The position numbers and the translations under genes are program-made. From positions 80,280-144,279 of the forward strand of contig NZ_JACHJU010000008.1 of assembly GCF_014203795.1 (NCBI RefSeq): a DNA stretch of 64,000 nucleotides, read 5' to 3'. Shown here piece by piece: positions 45,846 through 55,674 of the stretch (within the stretch, counting starts at the first letter, position 1; the number at the start of each line of letters is the position of its first letter). The notes under the pieces are model-generated. The model was not told where the DNA came from. It ran no database searches and saw only the letters and a program-made list of their open reading frames with translations. This DNA is from Streptosporangium album (GTDB lineage Bacteria > Actinomycetota > Actinomycetes > Streptosporangiales > Streptosporangiaceae).

Positions 45846-46736
45846 GTGTCCCCGGCGGGGGCCTGGCGGCGTGTGACCACAACCAAAACCACGACATCGA
45901 CAACGTCGAAGGCTTCGACGTCCGCCGAAGACACGCCCTCGCCTGTCTACTCCTGCATGCTGCCGCTGTCCACCCAAACCCTCACCTTCCTGGCCGACCT
46001 GCTGCGCGCTCATCTCAAGACCATCGGCTCGCGCTGGCGGAAACTGCCCGCCGGGAAGATCGCCACCATCGTGCTGGCCGTCTTACGCCATGACCAGCGC
46101 CTGGCCGACATGGCCGGCGCCAACAACGTCTCGGCCTCCACCGTGCGACGCTGGATGCTGGAGACCGTCGAACTGCTCGCCGCCCGCGCACCCCGCCTGG
46201 ACCGCGCCCTGAAGAAGATCGCCAAAGCCGGTGGTGAGGTCGTCCTGCTGGATGGCACCCTGATCCGCACCCGCCGCCGCACCGGAGCCGACAACCGCAG
46301 GAACTACTCGGGCAAGCACAAGGCCCACGGGCTGCTCGTGGTGGCGCTCACCGACACCCGCGGCAACCTGCTGTGGGTCTCCGCCGTCCGGCCTGGTCGC
46401 GCATCGGAGATCACCACCGCCCGGCACAACCGCCTCACCGCCCGCCTGCGCGAGGCCGGGCTGGGCGCTATCGCCGACCTCGGCTTCGTCGGCCTGGACG
46501 ACGATGACGACAATCCGGTCATCATCACCGGCCGCAAAGCCACCCGCGGCAGGCCCCTCACCCCCGCGCAAAAGCAGGTCAACCGGCTCATCAGCGCCGA
46601 ACGCGCCCCCGTCGAGCACGGCTTCGCCACGTTGAAGGCCTGGCGCATCCTCACCAAGCTCCGCCTGGACGCCATCCACGTCACCAAGCTGCTCCGCGCG
46701 CTGATGGTCCTGGCCATCACCGAACACACCCGCTGA
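45846..46736 (+). CDS. IS5-family (ISL2-group) transposase, copy 2
   Basis: Identical to the product of 31125-32015, with the complete DDE set (VVLLDGTLI, LGAIADLGFVGLD, SAERAPVEHGFATLK). It interrupts the Tn4430-like transposase. Confidence 0.92.
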   Translation: MSPAGAWRRVTTTKTTTSTTSKASTSAEDTPSPVYSCMLPLSTQTLTFLADLLRAHLKTIGSRWRKLPAGKIATIVLAVLRHDQRLADMAGANNVSASTVRRWMLETVELLAARAPRLDRALKKIAKAGGEVVLLDGTLIRTRRRTGADNRRNYSGKHKAHGLLVVALTDTRGNLLWVSAVRPGRASEITTARHNRLTARLREAGLGAIADLGFVGLDDDDDNPVIITGRKATRGRPLTPAQKQVNRLISAERAPVEHGFATLKAWRILTKLRLDAIHVTKLLRALMVLAITEHTR

Positions 46737-46841
46737 CCGATGATCACCCACCATGATCAGTACCCACCACCAGCCAGAGCATGCCCTCAACGGATCACAC
46801 CAGGCCCCTGACCAGCAACTTCAAGTTGGAACGATCTCAAT

Positions 46842-49451
46842 GTGGCGCTGGAGCGGCTGATCGAGGAGTCGCTGGAGTTGCCGGGCTTCACCACGCTGGA
46901 TGAGATGGCCGCCCGGATCCGGGCGCGGGTCAACGCCGAGATCTTCGCCCGCATCTGCGAGCGTATGGGAGGCGATGGCCGAGAGCGCATCGGGGCTCTG
47001 CTGACCGCGGTCGGTCCGGATGGACGGACGTTGTTCAACCGGCTGAAGAAGCCGGCGCAGCGGGCGAGCTGGTCGCGGTTTCGCAAGCAGGCCGAGTACC
47101 TGGACGAGATCGACGCCCTGGGGGATACGGGGGCGTGGCTGGAGGGCATCGCGCCGTCGAAGATCGCTGATTTCGCCGGGGAGGCCGACGCCCAAGACGC
47201 CGACACCCTGTCGCGCTATGACCCGGTCAAGCAACTGGCGTTGCTGGCGTGCCTGCTGCACACCGCGCGGATGCGGGCCCGCGACGACCTGGCCGAGATG
47301 CTGTGCAAGCGGGTGGCGGGCAACCTGAGAAGGGCCCGGGCGGCGCTGGAGGACATCCGCGAGCGCCAGCGCACGGTCAGTGAGAAGCTGATCGGCACCT
47401 ACCGCACCGTGCTGGAGCACCTGGACCCCGACGGCCCCGGGGCCGGGCGCGGGGCGGAGCGGGCGGTGGCCGCGGTGCAGCAGGCGGGCGGGTTCACCTC
47501 GCAGCTGGCCGACATCGAGTCGGTGGCGGCCTTCCACGGCGACAACTACGAGGTGCTGGTGCACCGGTTCTTCGCAAAAGACCGCCCCGTCATGTTCGAC
47601 CTGGTGGCGAAGCTGGAGTTCAAGGCCACCTCGCAAGATGACTCGGTGCTGGTGGCGCTGGAGCACGCGCGGGTTCATGAAGGGCTGCGGCGCGACTTCA
47701 TCCCGTTGCCGCCGCCGATCGCCGGCAGCGGCGATCCGGAGTCGGGGATCATGTTCGGGTCCGGCAACTGGCGGCGTGCCGTCACCGACCGGCACCAGCC
47801 GGGCATGGTGGCGCGCCGGCATTTCGAGGCGATGGTCTTCACCTACCTGGCCGAGGAGCTGCGCACCGGCGACATTGCGGTGGTCGGAGGAGGCGAGTAC
47901 GCCGACTGGAGCGCCAACCTGCTGCCCTGGGAGCAGTGCGAGCCGCTGCTGGAGGGTTTCTGCGCCCAGGTCGGGCTGCCGGACACGGCGGCCGGGTTCG
48001 TCGCCCAGCTGCGCGGGGCGCATCTGGCCGCGGCCGCGCGCCTGGACGCCGAGTACGAGGACAACACCGACCTGGTGATCGCCGAGGACGGCACCCCGAC
48101 CGTCAAGCGCCGCCGGGGCAAGGAGACACTGAAGGCCGCCGAGAACTTGGAGGCGGCGATCGAGCGGCGCATGCCCGAGCGCTCGCTGCTGGGAATCGTG
48201 GCGCGGACCGCGCACTGGCTGGGCTGGCACCACCACTTCGGGCCGGCGTCGGGATCGGATCCGAAGATCAAAGAGGCGTTGTTCCGGTATGCGCTGGCGA
48301 TCTTCACCGGTGGGATCAACCTGGGCCCGTACGAGGCGGCCAAGCACCTGACCGGGGTCTCGGCCCGGGAGCTGTCGATGGTCCGCAACCGGCACATCAC
48401 CATCGTCAAGCTGAACGCCGCCATCGCGTCGGTGGTCAACGCCTTCGCCGAGCTGGATGTGGTCAAGGCATGGGGGGACGGGACCACGGTGGCGGCCGAC
48501 GGCACGCACGTGGAGACCTACATCGACAACCTGCTGGCCGAGACTTCGATCCGCTACGGAGGAGTGGGCGGCATCGCCTACCACTACGTCGCCGACACCT
48601 ACGTGGCGTTGTTCTCCCGGTTCATCCCGTGCGGGGTGTGGGAGGCGGTGCACCTGATCGAGGGCCTTTTGGCCAACGAGTCCGACGTCCAGCCCTCCGT
48701 GGTACATGCGGATACGCAAGGCCAGTCGTTCCCGGTGTTCGCGCTGGCGACCTTGTTCGGGTTCGACCTGATGCCGCGGATCCGCAACTTCAAAGATCTG
48801 ATCTTCTTCCGCGCCGACTCCCGGTTGACCTACCCGCACATCGACGCCCTGTTCGGCGACCGCGGCCGCAATGTGGTCGACTGGGAGCTGATCGAACGGC
48901 ACTGGCGGGATCTGATGCAGGTGGCCATCTCCATCAGCGCCAACCGGCTGAGCTCGGCCACGCTGATGCGGCGGCTGCGTTCCAACTCCCGCAAGAACCG
49001 CATCTACAAGGCCTTCCGGGAGGTCGGCCGCAGCGTGCGCACCGTCGCCCTGCTGCGGTATCTCGCAGATCCAGGCTTGCGCGCCCGGGTGACGGCGGCG
49101 ACCAACAAGGTCGAGACCTACAACGGTTTTTCCCAGTGGCTCGGGTTCGGCAACAACGGGGTGATCGCCCACAACGACCCCGACGAGCAGGAAAAGCTGA
49201 TCAAGATGAACACCCTGCTGGCGAACCTGGTGATCTTCCACAACGCCCTGGACCTGATGGACGTGGTGCGCGCTCTGGTCGCTGAGGGCTGGCCCATCAC
49301 CGCCGATGAGCTCGGGGCGATCTCGCCGTACCTGCGTGCCCACATCCGCCGTTTCGGCGCCTATGCCACCGACGAGATCGGCCAGGAGCCGGCGGCGTTC
49401 AACCCCGAGCTCAAGGAGATCGACTTCGATGCGGTCGGCCTGGCCGCTTGA
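46842..49451 (+). pseudogene. tnpA: Tn3-family transposase, 3' part
   Basis: 869 codons completing the 44587-45000 gene (about 1007 residues joined). VVHADTQGQSFPVFALATLF carries an Asp of the DDE core; NDPDEQEKLIKMNTLLANLV follows the Glu region; it ends YLRAHIRRFGAYATDEIG and a hydrophobic tail. IKEALFRYALAIFTGGINLG and the style of the DDE part place it in the Tn4430 branch, unlike the other transposases in this window. It would be functional if the IS excised precisely. Confidence 0.9.
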
Positions 49452-49468
49452 CGAGGTGATCGAGCCGA

Positions 49469-49502
49469 TTCACTTCAGGAAATAGCCCTTCCGTGAAGTA
49501 AC
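49469..49502 (+). promoter_or_regulatory. Candidate internal recombination site for TnpI
   Basis: Inverted arms TTCACTTCAGGAA and CTTCCGTGAAGTAA flank six bases just before the tnpI start, and a third motif TCACTTCACGAAAGG lies at ~49569. Tn4430 has the same plan: a core palindrome recombined by TnpI plus accessory direct motifs. Confidence 0.6.
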
Positions 49503-49510
49503 CTGGCTTC

Positions 49511-50689
49511 ATGCCCTCCCCGACGCCCAGCTCGGCCGCTTCGGCCGCGGGGCCGGATCGCCGCAAAATCACTTCACGAAAGGTGATCGGCCTGCCGGTG
49601 GGACTCGATCCGGCCGAGGACGATCTCGGGGTGTGGATCGAGCACTACCTCGATCTCGCGGTGCGCGGAGTGCGCTCGGCCGAGGTGACCGGCAAGATCA
49701 GCCGCCATCTGGAGCGGCTGCGTGCCTGGATCACCACCGGGCTCGGGCACGCGCGCGTCTCGGCGATCACCGCCCGCGAGATGACCGCCTGGCGCGATCA
49801 CCTGGCCGCCGCCGGGCGGCACGCGAAAGACGGCAGCGCGGCCGCCATGGCACCGGCGACCGTCAACAACCACCTCGCCCACGCCTCGGCGCTGTTCTCC
49901 TGGATCAGCGCCCACGCCCCGGCCGCCCTGCTGCCCAGCGGGGACCCGACCAAGCGCGTCGAGCCGCTGCGCCTGCCCGCCCCTGAGGTCCGCGCCCTGT
50001 CCGGCGCCCAGGTCCGCACCGTCAAGAACGTGCTGGACCGGCTGGAATCCTTCCACCAGCTGACCGGCCGCCGCCACCGCCGCCACCGCGGCGACCGCTC
50101 GACCGCCACGCACCGCCACGCCCGGCCGCTGCGCGACCGCGCCATTGTGCACACCCTGCTCGGCACCGGACTGCGCCGCGCCGAGATCGCCGGCCTGGAC
50201 CTGGCCCAGCTACAGCCGCGCGATCCCGAGCACCTACGACAGGCCAAGAAGGCCAAGCTGACCGGGGTCCGCGGCAAGGGCCGCACCAGCCGCAGCGTCT
50301 TCCTCGGCCGCGACGCCCGCACCGCGCTGGCCGACTACCTCGAAGGCGAACGCGACGGCGACGCCACCGACGACTCCACCGCGCTGTTTTTGGCGGCCTC
50401 CTCCATCGCCGCCCGCCGACCCGACGGACGGCTGTCGCCGCGCTCGATCAACACCATCGTCGGCGAGATCGGCGCCATCTGCGACCTGCAGGTCGCAGGA
50501 GCCGACCGGCAGCTCGGCACGCTGCGCCCGCACGACCTGCGCCACACCTTCGCCTACCAGCTCTCCCAAGCCTCCGGCCACAATCGCGCCGAGCTGGAAC
50601 GACGCCTGGGGCACTCAAGCGACCGCTACCTCAGGATCTACACCAACCCGCCCGACGACATCGCCGCTGCCTACGTTGAGGACTTCTGA
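49511..50689 (+). CDS. tnpI: TnpI-type tyrosine recombinase
   Basis: 392 residues. A core-binding domain (KISRHLERLRAWITTGLGHA) is followed by the catalytic domain: LLGTGLRRAEIAGLDLAQLQ with Arg (~220), LRPHDLRHTFAYQLSQ with H-x-x-R (~345) and LERRLGHSSDRYLRIYTNPP with His and Tyr (~365-385). It is placed after tnpA inside the transposon ends, with a palindromic site at its 5' end, so it most likely resolves cointegrates. The stop lies inside the terminal repeat. Confidence 0.9.
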   Translation: MPSPTPSSAASAAGPDRRKITSRKVIGLPVGLDPAEDDLGVWIEHYLDLAVRGVRSAEVTGKISRHLERLRAWITTGLGHARVSAITAREMTAWRDHLAAAGRHAKDGSAAAMAPATVNNHLAHASALFSWISAHAPAALLPSGDPTKRVEPLRLPAPEVRALSGAQVRTVKNVLDRLESFHQLTGRRHRRHRGDRSTATHRHARPLRDRAIVHTLLGTGLRRAEIAGLDLAQLQPRDPEHLRQAKKAKLTGVRGKGRTSRSVFLGRDARTALADYLEGERDGDATDDSTALFLAASSIAARRPDGRLSPRSINTIVGEIGAICDLQVAGADRQLGTLRPHDLRHTFAYQLSQASGHNRAELERRLGHSSDRYLRIYTNPPDDIAAAYVEDF

Positions 50690-50788
50690 CCAGCCACGTC
50701 ACGCGGGCCTTCGGCTGAGATCATTATGCCCTCTGACTTGCAGGTTGCGTCTTTGACGCTTACTTGGTCTGCCCCCGGATCTCCGACA

Positions 50789-50794
50789 TATGAT
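50789..50794 (+). promoter_or_regulatory. Probable -10 box of the peptidase gene
   Basis: TATGAT, with TTGGTC 19 bases upstream. The ATG at 50804 is nine bases further on and has no Shine-Dalgarno, suggesting a nearly leaderless transcript. Confidence 0.45.
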
Positions 50795-50803
50795 CATGCG
50801 CAT

Positions 50804-52888
50804 ATGAGCGACATCACCGAACCCTCGATCGCCCGGGTGGACGTCGTGCGCGAGACCCTCCACGGCGTCACGCTCGAGGACCCCTACCGGTGGATGGAAA
50901 CCGAAGGCGAGGAGTTCCACCACTGGCTGGACGGCCAGGCCCGGCACGCCCGCGAGCACCTGGACGCCCTGCCGCACCGCTCCGGCCTGCTGACCCGGAT
51001 CCGCGAACTGGGCAGTGCGCTCACGCGGTACTTCGGCCTCGCGATGGCAGCCGACAGGGTCTTCGCCCTGGTACGCGAGCCGGACGCCCGCGTGCCGGTG
51101 CTGACGGTGACCGAGGCCGACGGAGCGAGCAGGGTCCTGTTCGACCCCGGCACGGTGCCCGGCGACGGGCACCACGCCATCGACTGGTACGTGCCCTCCC
51201 CCGACGGCCGCCACGTCGCCTGCGCCGTCTCCGCCTCCGGGTCGGAGGACAGCTCCATCCACGTGATCGACGCCGACTCCGGCGCCCTCCGGGAGACGAT
51301 CCCGCCCACGACGCGCTTCGCCTTCCTGAGCTGGCTGGAGGACGGCCGGTCGTTCGTCTATCACCGCTACGCAGAGCAGCACCTGTTGGACAGCCGCTCC
51401 TTCCTGCATCGGCTGGGCGCCGACCCGGCGCAGGATGCGGTGGTGCTGGCGCGCGGCCTCAACCCCCATGTCGAGCTGACCCCGCGGGACCGGCCTTTCC
51501 TGGTGGTGCCGCCGCACGGCGAGTGGATGCTGGCGATCGTCTCCCACGGCGCGCTCAGCCCCTGGCCCTGGACCGGCGAGCAGCTGAGCGACTGCACGCT
51601 GTACGTGGCGCCGCGCACCGGGCTGGCCGACCCGGCCGCCTGCCCGTGGCGGCTGGTCGCGGGCGTGGCCGACGGCGTGACCGCCTTCGCCACCAGCCAC
51701 GACACCCTCTACCTGGTCACCCACCGGGACGCGCCGCGCTCCCGCGTGCTGGCCGTTCCGCTCGCCGCACCCGACCTGTCCCGAGCCCGGGTCATCGTGC
51801 CCGCGGGTGAGCGGGCGGTGGAGTCGGTGCGGGTGGTGGGCGACCGGCTGCTGGTGCGCGAACTCGACGGCGGCGTCAGCCGGATGCGGCACGTGCCCCT
51901 GTCCGGCGGCGAGCCCGCCGACCTCCCGATGCCGGTGGACGGCGCCATCCTGGAGTGGACCACCCACTCGACGCGGCCCGAAGCCCTGCTCCTGGTGGCC
52001 GGCTGGACCGACGCGCCACGGCTCTACCGCTACGACGGCCACTTTCTCCAGGACACCGGGCTGGCGCCCCGCTCACCGGTGGACTTCGGCGACGTGCACG
52101 CCCGCACCCTGTACGCGCCCGCGCAGGACGGGACGCCGATCCCGCTCACCGTCATCCACCACAAGGACCTGGAGCTGGACGGCGACAACCCGGCCGTGCT
52201 CACCGGCTACGGCTCCCACGGGTTCATCGACCTGCCGGAGTTCCGTCCCGAGATGCTCGCCTGGTACGAGCGTGGCGGCGTCTACGCCGTCGCGCACCTG
52301 CGCGGCGGCGGCACCTACGGCCGCGAATGGCACGAGGCCGGGCGCGGCGAGCGCAAGGAGGCCACCATCACGGACTTCATCGACTGCGCCGAGCATCTCA
52401 TCGCCCTCGGCTACACCCGTCCGGGACGGCTGGCCGGCGAGGGCGTCAGCAGCGGCGGCATCCCCACCGGCGGCGCGCTGGTGCGCCGCCCCGATCTGTG
52501 GGCGGCCATGGCGATGCACGTGCCGACGGTGAACACCACGCGCAACGAGTTCACCGACAGCGGGCCGGTCAACGTGCCGGAGTTCGGCAGCGTCACCACC
52601 GAGGAGGGCCTGCGCGCCCTGCTGATCATCGACGCCTACCTGCGGGTCCGGGACGGCGTGCCGTACCCGGCGGTGCTGCTGACCACCGGCCTGCGCGACG
52701 CGCGGGTGCCGCCGTGGCAGCCGGCGAAGCTGGCCGCTCGCCTGCAGGCGGCCACGGCCTCCGGCCGGCCGGTGCTGATGCGCGTCGAGGAGCGCGGCTG
52801 GCACGGCGCCGGCTCGACCAGCGACCAGGAGCAGGCACTGCTCGCCGATGTGCTGGCCTTCATCCTGCACGCGTCCGACGGGTCATGA
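50804..52888 (+). CDS. Prolyl oligopeptidase family serine peptidase (S9A)
   Basis: 694 residues. The N-terminus has EDPYRWMETEGEEFHHWLDG, typical of the family. The beta-propeller fills ~80-390. The C-terminal alpha/beta-hydrolase domain has AHLRGGGTYGREWHEAGRGE (~500), the nucleophile region GEGVSSGGIPTGGALVRRPD (usually G-G-S-N-G-G, here G-V-S-S-G-G), the Asp in TTGLRDARVPPWQPAK and the His in ERGWHGAG. No signal peptide. It cleaves short peptides after Pro. Some family members remove lanthipeptide leaders, but this gene is far from the precursor and no link is shown. Confidence 0.9.
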   Translation: MSDITEPSIARVDVVRETLHGVTLEDPYRWMETEGEEFHHWLDGQARHAREHLDALPHRSGLLTRIRELGSALTRYFGLAMAADRVFALVREPDARVPVLTVTEADGASRVLFDPGTVPGDGHHAIDWYVPSPDGRHVACAVSASGSEDSSIHVIDADSGALRETIPPTTRFAFLSWLEDGRSFVYHRYAEQHLLDSRSFLHRLGADPAQDAVVLARGLNPHVELTPRDRPFLVVPPHGEWMLAIVSHGALSPWPWTGEQLSDCTLYVAPRTGLADPAACPWRLVAGVADGVTAFATSHDTLYLVTHRDAPRSRVLAVPLAAPDLSRARVIVPAGERAVESVRVVGDRLLVRELDGGVSRMRHVPLSGGEPADLPMPVDGAILEWTTHSTRPEALLLVAGWTDAPRLYRYDGHFLQDTGLAPRSPVDFGDVHARTLYAPAQDGTPIPLTVIHHKDLELDGDNPAVLTGYGSHGFIDLPEFRPEMLAWYERGGVYAVAHLRGGGTYGREWHEAGRGERKEATITDFIDCAEHLIALGYTRPGRLAGEGVSSGGIPTGGALVRRPDLWAAMAMHVPTVNTTRNEFTDSGPVNVPEFGSVTTEEGLRALLIIDAYLRVRDGVPYPAVLLTTGLRDARVPPWQPAKLAARLQAATASGRPVLMRVEERGWHGAGSTSDQEQALLADVLAFILHASDGS

Positions 52889-52961
52889 TGACGACAGACA
52901 TGTCGGGTACGGCACACGCACGCGCCCTCAGCCACCTCACAGCCCGGTCGATCCCGGCCTG

Positions 52962-53163
52962 CGTGTGACGCTCAACCTCCATCCCGACCGCCTGGTGGGC
53001 GAGCTGGCGATCCTCGACAGGCTGGCAAGGACGGCGTCTACCTGTCCCAGTTCGTCACCGGGACCGGCAACGGCGGCCTGACCGCCCATCCCGGCGGGGA
53101 CAGGTGGCGCTGGGAGAGCCGCATCTTCGCGCGGGCGCCTACGACGAGGCGCCCGCGCGACAA
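52962..53163 (+). pseudogene. DUF3626 protein, frameshifted remnant
   Basis: RVTLNLHPDRLVGELAILDR, then in another frame DGVYLSQFVTGTGNGGLTAH and PGGDRWRWESRIF, then AYDEAPA in a third frame. These are the conserved blocks of DUF3626 proteins with at least two frameshifts. The function of the family is unknown. A further unrecognised scrap (YRGKAVKGSWWRALATRIEA) runs to ~53337; 53338-53450 shows nothing. Confidence 0.75.
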
Positions 53164-53450
53164 GGTTGAGCAGACCGTCACCGCGTGGGTGGCGGCGCGC
53201 CGTCACGACGTCGTCTACCGCGGCAAAGCCGTCAAAGGGTCGTGGTGGCGGGCGCTCGCGACCAGAATCGAAGCGCACACCGATGAAGGGTCGGTAGACG
53301 ACGGGCTGAAGCCCCCCGCGCGCTGGGGGTCCCGGTAGCAATGAAGAAATTTCCAACGAAGTAGCTTCTGACCTGCGGTAACCCCGGACTCTTTGGCTAA
53401 GGTCTCGATTCGCTTACGGTGCGGATCATGAGCGACGACGACCCTTGAGT

Positions 53451-54431
53451 TCAGCGGGGGCGTCGGCGTTGGGTGGGGTCGGCTTCAGCGGTTACGCGGG
53501 CGGAGGTCTCTTCACTGAGCCGCACGTAGCGGCCGAGGCTGGCCAGATGCTGGTGGCGGCTCTTGGCCTGCAGCTCCGGCGCGGTGCGGCCGGCTTGGGC
53601 CAGATGCTGGAGTGCGCTGTGGCGGAGCTGGTGCAGCGTCCAGCCCTGCCGGTGCGGGTCGAGTTGGGCCGAGGCGGTCTTGAACAGGTATTCGGCGCGC
53701 GGGTAGGACAGCCGCCCGCGCCCGGTGGCCGGGTCGATGTCGGCGGCCGCGGGCGTGCGCGGTCCGGATGCGGGGGCGCGCCGGTCGGCCAGGAACACCG
53801 GTCCCGTGGTACGGCCGGCCAACAGGCGGGGCAGCAGCCTGGCGGTGGGGGTGGCCCAGTGCACATACTCGATGGCGCCGCCCTTGGAGACGACGCGGGC
53901 GCGGCGGAATTCCAGGTCGAGGTCCTCGACGTTGAGGGTGAGGATTTCCTCGGCGCGGGCGGCCGTGTCGTAGAGGAGCCTCCACAGCAGTCGTTCCCGC
54001 AGGGCGTGCGCGGGGTCGGTGAAGAGCGTCTCCAGCCGGGCGCGCGGAATGGCACGGTCGCCGCGGCGGGCGGGCTTGCGGCGCTCCAGGCGCCGGGCCG
54101 GGTTGGTGGCCAGCAGCTCGTGACGCTGGGCCCAGGTGGTGAAGGAACACAGGGCGGACAGGTGCCGGTTCCAGGTGGCAGCGGCTGCGGCTGCGGCTTT
54201 CCAGCGGTCCATCACCGCGGCGTAATGCTCGGGGGCCAGGGCTGCGACGGGATGTGCCGGGCCGGTCACGGCGGTCAGCCGGGCGAGGGTCTCGGCGTAG
54301 CCGGCGCGGGTAGTGGCTGCGGTGATGGAGGCGAGGAAGCGCTCGACCGCGGCCATCGTCGTCATGCCGCTCGTCGCGCCGACCGCGGTAGGGGCCGGGT
54401 CGGGCTGGCCGGGGAAGGCCACGACGGACAT
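53451..54431 (-). CDS. Tyrosine recombinase, TnpI-like
   Basis: 326 residues from the ATG at 54431 (start uncertain). Core-binding domain: AAVERFLASITAATTRAGYA. Catalytic domain: LLYDTAARAEEILTLNVEDL with Arg (~155), LHQLRHSALQHLAQAGRTAP with H-x-x-R (~268) and HQHLASLGRYVRLSE with His and Tyr (~293-303). A palindromic site of the kind used by TnpI lies just upstream (54528-54559). No transposase accompanies it, so it may be the resolution module of a lost Tn3 unit or a stand-alone integrase. Confidence 0.88.
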   Translation of the reverse strand: MSVVAFPGQPDPAPTAVGATSGMTTMAAVERFLASITAATTRAGYAETLARLTAVTGPAHPVAALAPEHYAAVMDRWKAAAAAAATWNRHLSALCSFTTWAQRHELLATNPARRLERRKPARRGDRAIPRARLETLFTDPAHALRERLLWRLLYDTAARAEEILTLNVEDLDLEFRRARVVSKGGAIEYVHWATPTARLLPRLLAGRTTGPVFLADRRAPASGPRTPAAADIDPATGRGRLSYPRAEYLFKTASAQLDPHRQGWTLHQLRHSALQHLAQAGRTAPELQAKSRHQHLASLGRYVRLSEETSARVTAEADPTQRRRPR

Positions 54432-54450
54432 GGGCACCCTCTGCCAGGCG

Positions 54451-54559
54451 ATGTGACACATAACGTGGTCGAGTCGCTCGCGCGGCGGCGGACGCCGAGC
54501 TGGGCTGACACGACCCGACGAAGACCGGTGTGACAGATAATGCAAGTTCTGTGTCACAC
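54451..54559 (-). promoter_or_regulatory. Candidate recombinase-binding site
   Basis: GTGTGACA (54528-54535) and TGTCACAC (54552-54559) form an 8-bp perfect inverted repeat around 16 bases. A further ATGTGACACATAAC at 54451 lies next to the recombinase start. It parallels the TnpI site at 49469. Confidence 0.5.
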
Positions 54560-54780
54560 TTGCTGCGCCGACCTACCATGATCATCATCGGATCCCGGCT
54601 GCTGTGCACACGCTGCCGTGGCCGAAGTTCTTGCCCGATGACATCTGGTCGGTGCCACAAGCTGCGGTGCTGCGGTTGGCCAACCAGTTGGCGGTGTTTC
54701 CCTGCCGTGCTGGATGGGCGGCGGGCGCAGACCCAGAGCGATCATTAAAACTCAAGCCCGCCCAAGGGAGGATCCGGTCG

Positions 54781-55596
54781 ATGACGTTCACGACGGAGAA
54801 GTACGCGACTGTCCGCGGGCTGCGTCTGGCCTGGCTGGGTGCGGGCGGGGACCGCCCGTCCGGGGACGGGGTGGTGCTGGCGCTGCACGGGCATTTCGGG
54901 CGGGCGCGCATGTTCGCGTCCCTGGCTGGCGCGCTGGGCCCGCGCCACCGCGTGATCGCCCTGGAGCAGCGCGGGCACGGGCACTCCGCCCGCGGCGATG
55001 GCGACTTCGGTCCGGATGCGTACGTGGCCGATGCCGCCGCGTTCCTGCGCGGTCTCGGCCTGGGGCCGGTGGTCGTGCTGGGCCACTCCATGGGCGGCGT
55101 GGTCGCGTTCCGGCTGGCCGCCCGGTACCCAGAGCTGGTCAGGGCGCTGGTCGTGGAGGAGGGCGGGGCGTTCAACCGCCCGCCTGACGTGCCGCACCCC
55201 GTGTTGGACGTGAGTGGGTGGCCGCGCCGCGCCGCCACCCTGGACGAGTTGCGCCGTGCCATCGAGGCGCTCGGCATCCCCGACGCCGGCTACTTCCTGG
55301 AGAGCGCTGTCGAGCACCGCGACGGCTGGGGGCTGCTGTTCGACTACGACGACATGATGGCCTCGCAGCGGGCGCTCGTCGGCGACTGGTGGGCGGACTG
55401 GCTCGGCTCGGACTGCCCGGCACTGCTTATCCACGGGCTGGACAGCTTCGTCTTGCCTACCGCCCTGGCCAGGCAGATGGCCGCGCGCCGGCCCGGCACC
55501 GTGCTACGCGAGTTCGCGGGCTGCGGCCACTGGGTGCACGACGACGATCCCGTGAGGTTCGCCTATACCGTCCGCGAGTTCCTGGACGGCCTGTGA
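54781..55596 (+). CDS. Alpha/beta-hydrolase
   Basis: 271 residues; GGGAGGA precedes the ATG. GDGVVLALHGHFGRARMFAS has the oxyanion H-G, VVVLGHSMGGVVAFRLAARY the nucleophile elbow G-H-S-M-G-G (~100), LIHGLDSFVLP the Asp (~222) and GCGHWVHDDDP the His (~250). The family hydrolyses esters, lactones or related bonds; the substrate is unknown. The frame is open upstream to 54604 (LPWPKFLPDDIWSVPQAAVL), probably the end of another broken gene. Confidence 0.88.
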   Translation: MTFTTEKYATVRGLRLAWLGAGGDRPSGDGVVLALHGHFGRARMFASLAGALGPRHRVIALEQRGHGHSARGDGDFGPDAYVADAAAFLRGLGLGPVVVLGHSMGGVVAFRLAARYPELVRALVVEEGGAFNRPPDVPHPVLDVSGWPRRAATLDELRRAIEALGIPDAGYFLESAVEHRDGWGLLFDYDDMMASQRALVGDWWADWLGSDCPALLIHGLDSFVLPTALARQMAARRPGTVLREFAGCGHWVHDDDPVRFAYTVREFLDGL

Positions 55597-55674
55597 GGTG
55601 CGTTCAGGTGGAGGGAGTGGACCTGTAACGATGGCTACTCCGTGCACGGGTCATTCTTACGCCGCCTCTTCCAG

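Larger units (their letters stand above)
45001..46838 (+). mobile_element. IS5-family (ISL2-group) insertion sequence, copy 2 (inverted)
   Basis: 1838 bp, flanked by AAT at 44998-45000 and 46839-46841. Same genes as copy 1, opposite orientation. Each copy has its own matched duplication (AGT, AAT), so the 12 kb between them is in the orientation it had at insertion. Confidence 0.9.
44444..50695 (+). mobile_element. Tn4430-like Tn3-family transposon (tnpA + tnpI)
   Basis: Candidate ends: GGCTGGTCAGAGGTC (44444-44458) and, inverted, GGCTGGTCAGAAGTC (50681-50695), one mismatch, directly outside the transposase and recombinase genes. No target duplication is evident. Without the ISL2-group IS it is ~4.4 kb, close to Tn4430, which also pairs TnpA with a tyrosine recombinase instead of a serine resolvase. 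Confidence 0.65.

Noticed and set aside
46821..49343. 840-residue open frame on the - strand
   Set aside because: Antisense shadow of the Tn4430-like transposase; low-complexity composition.
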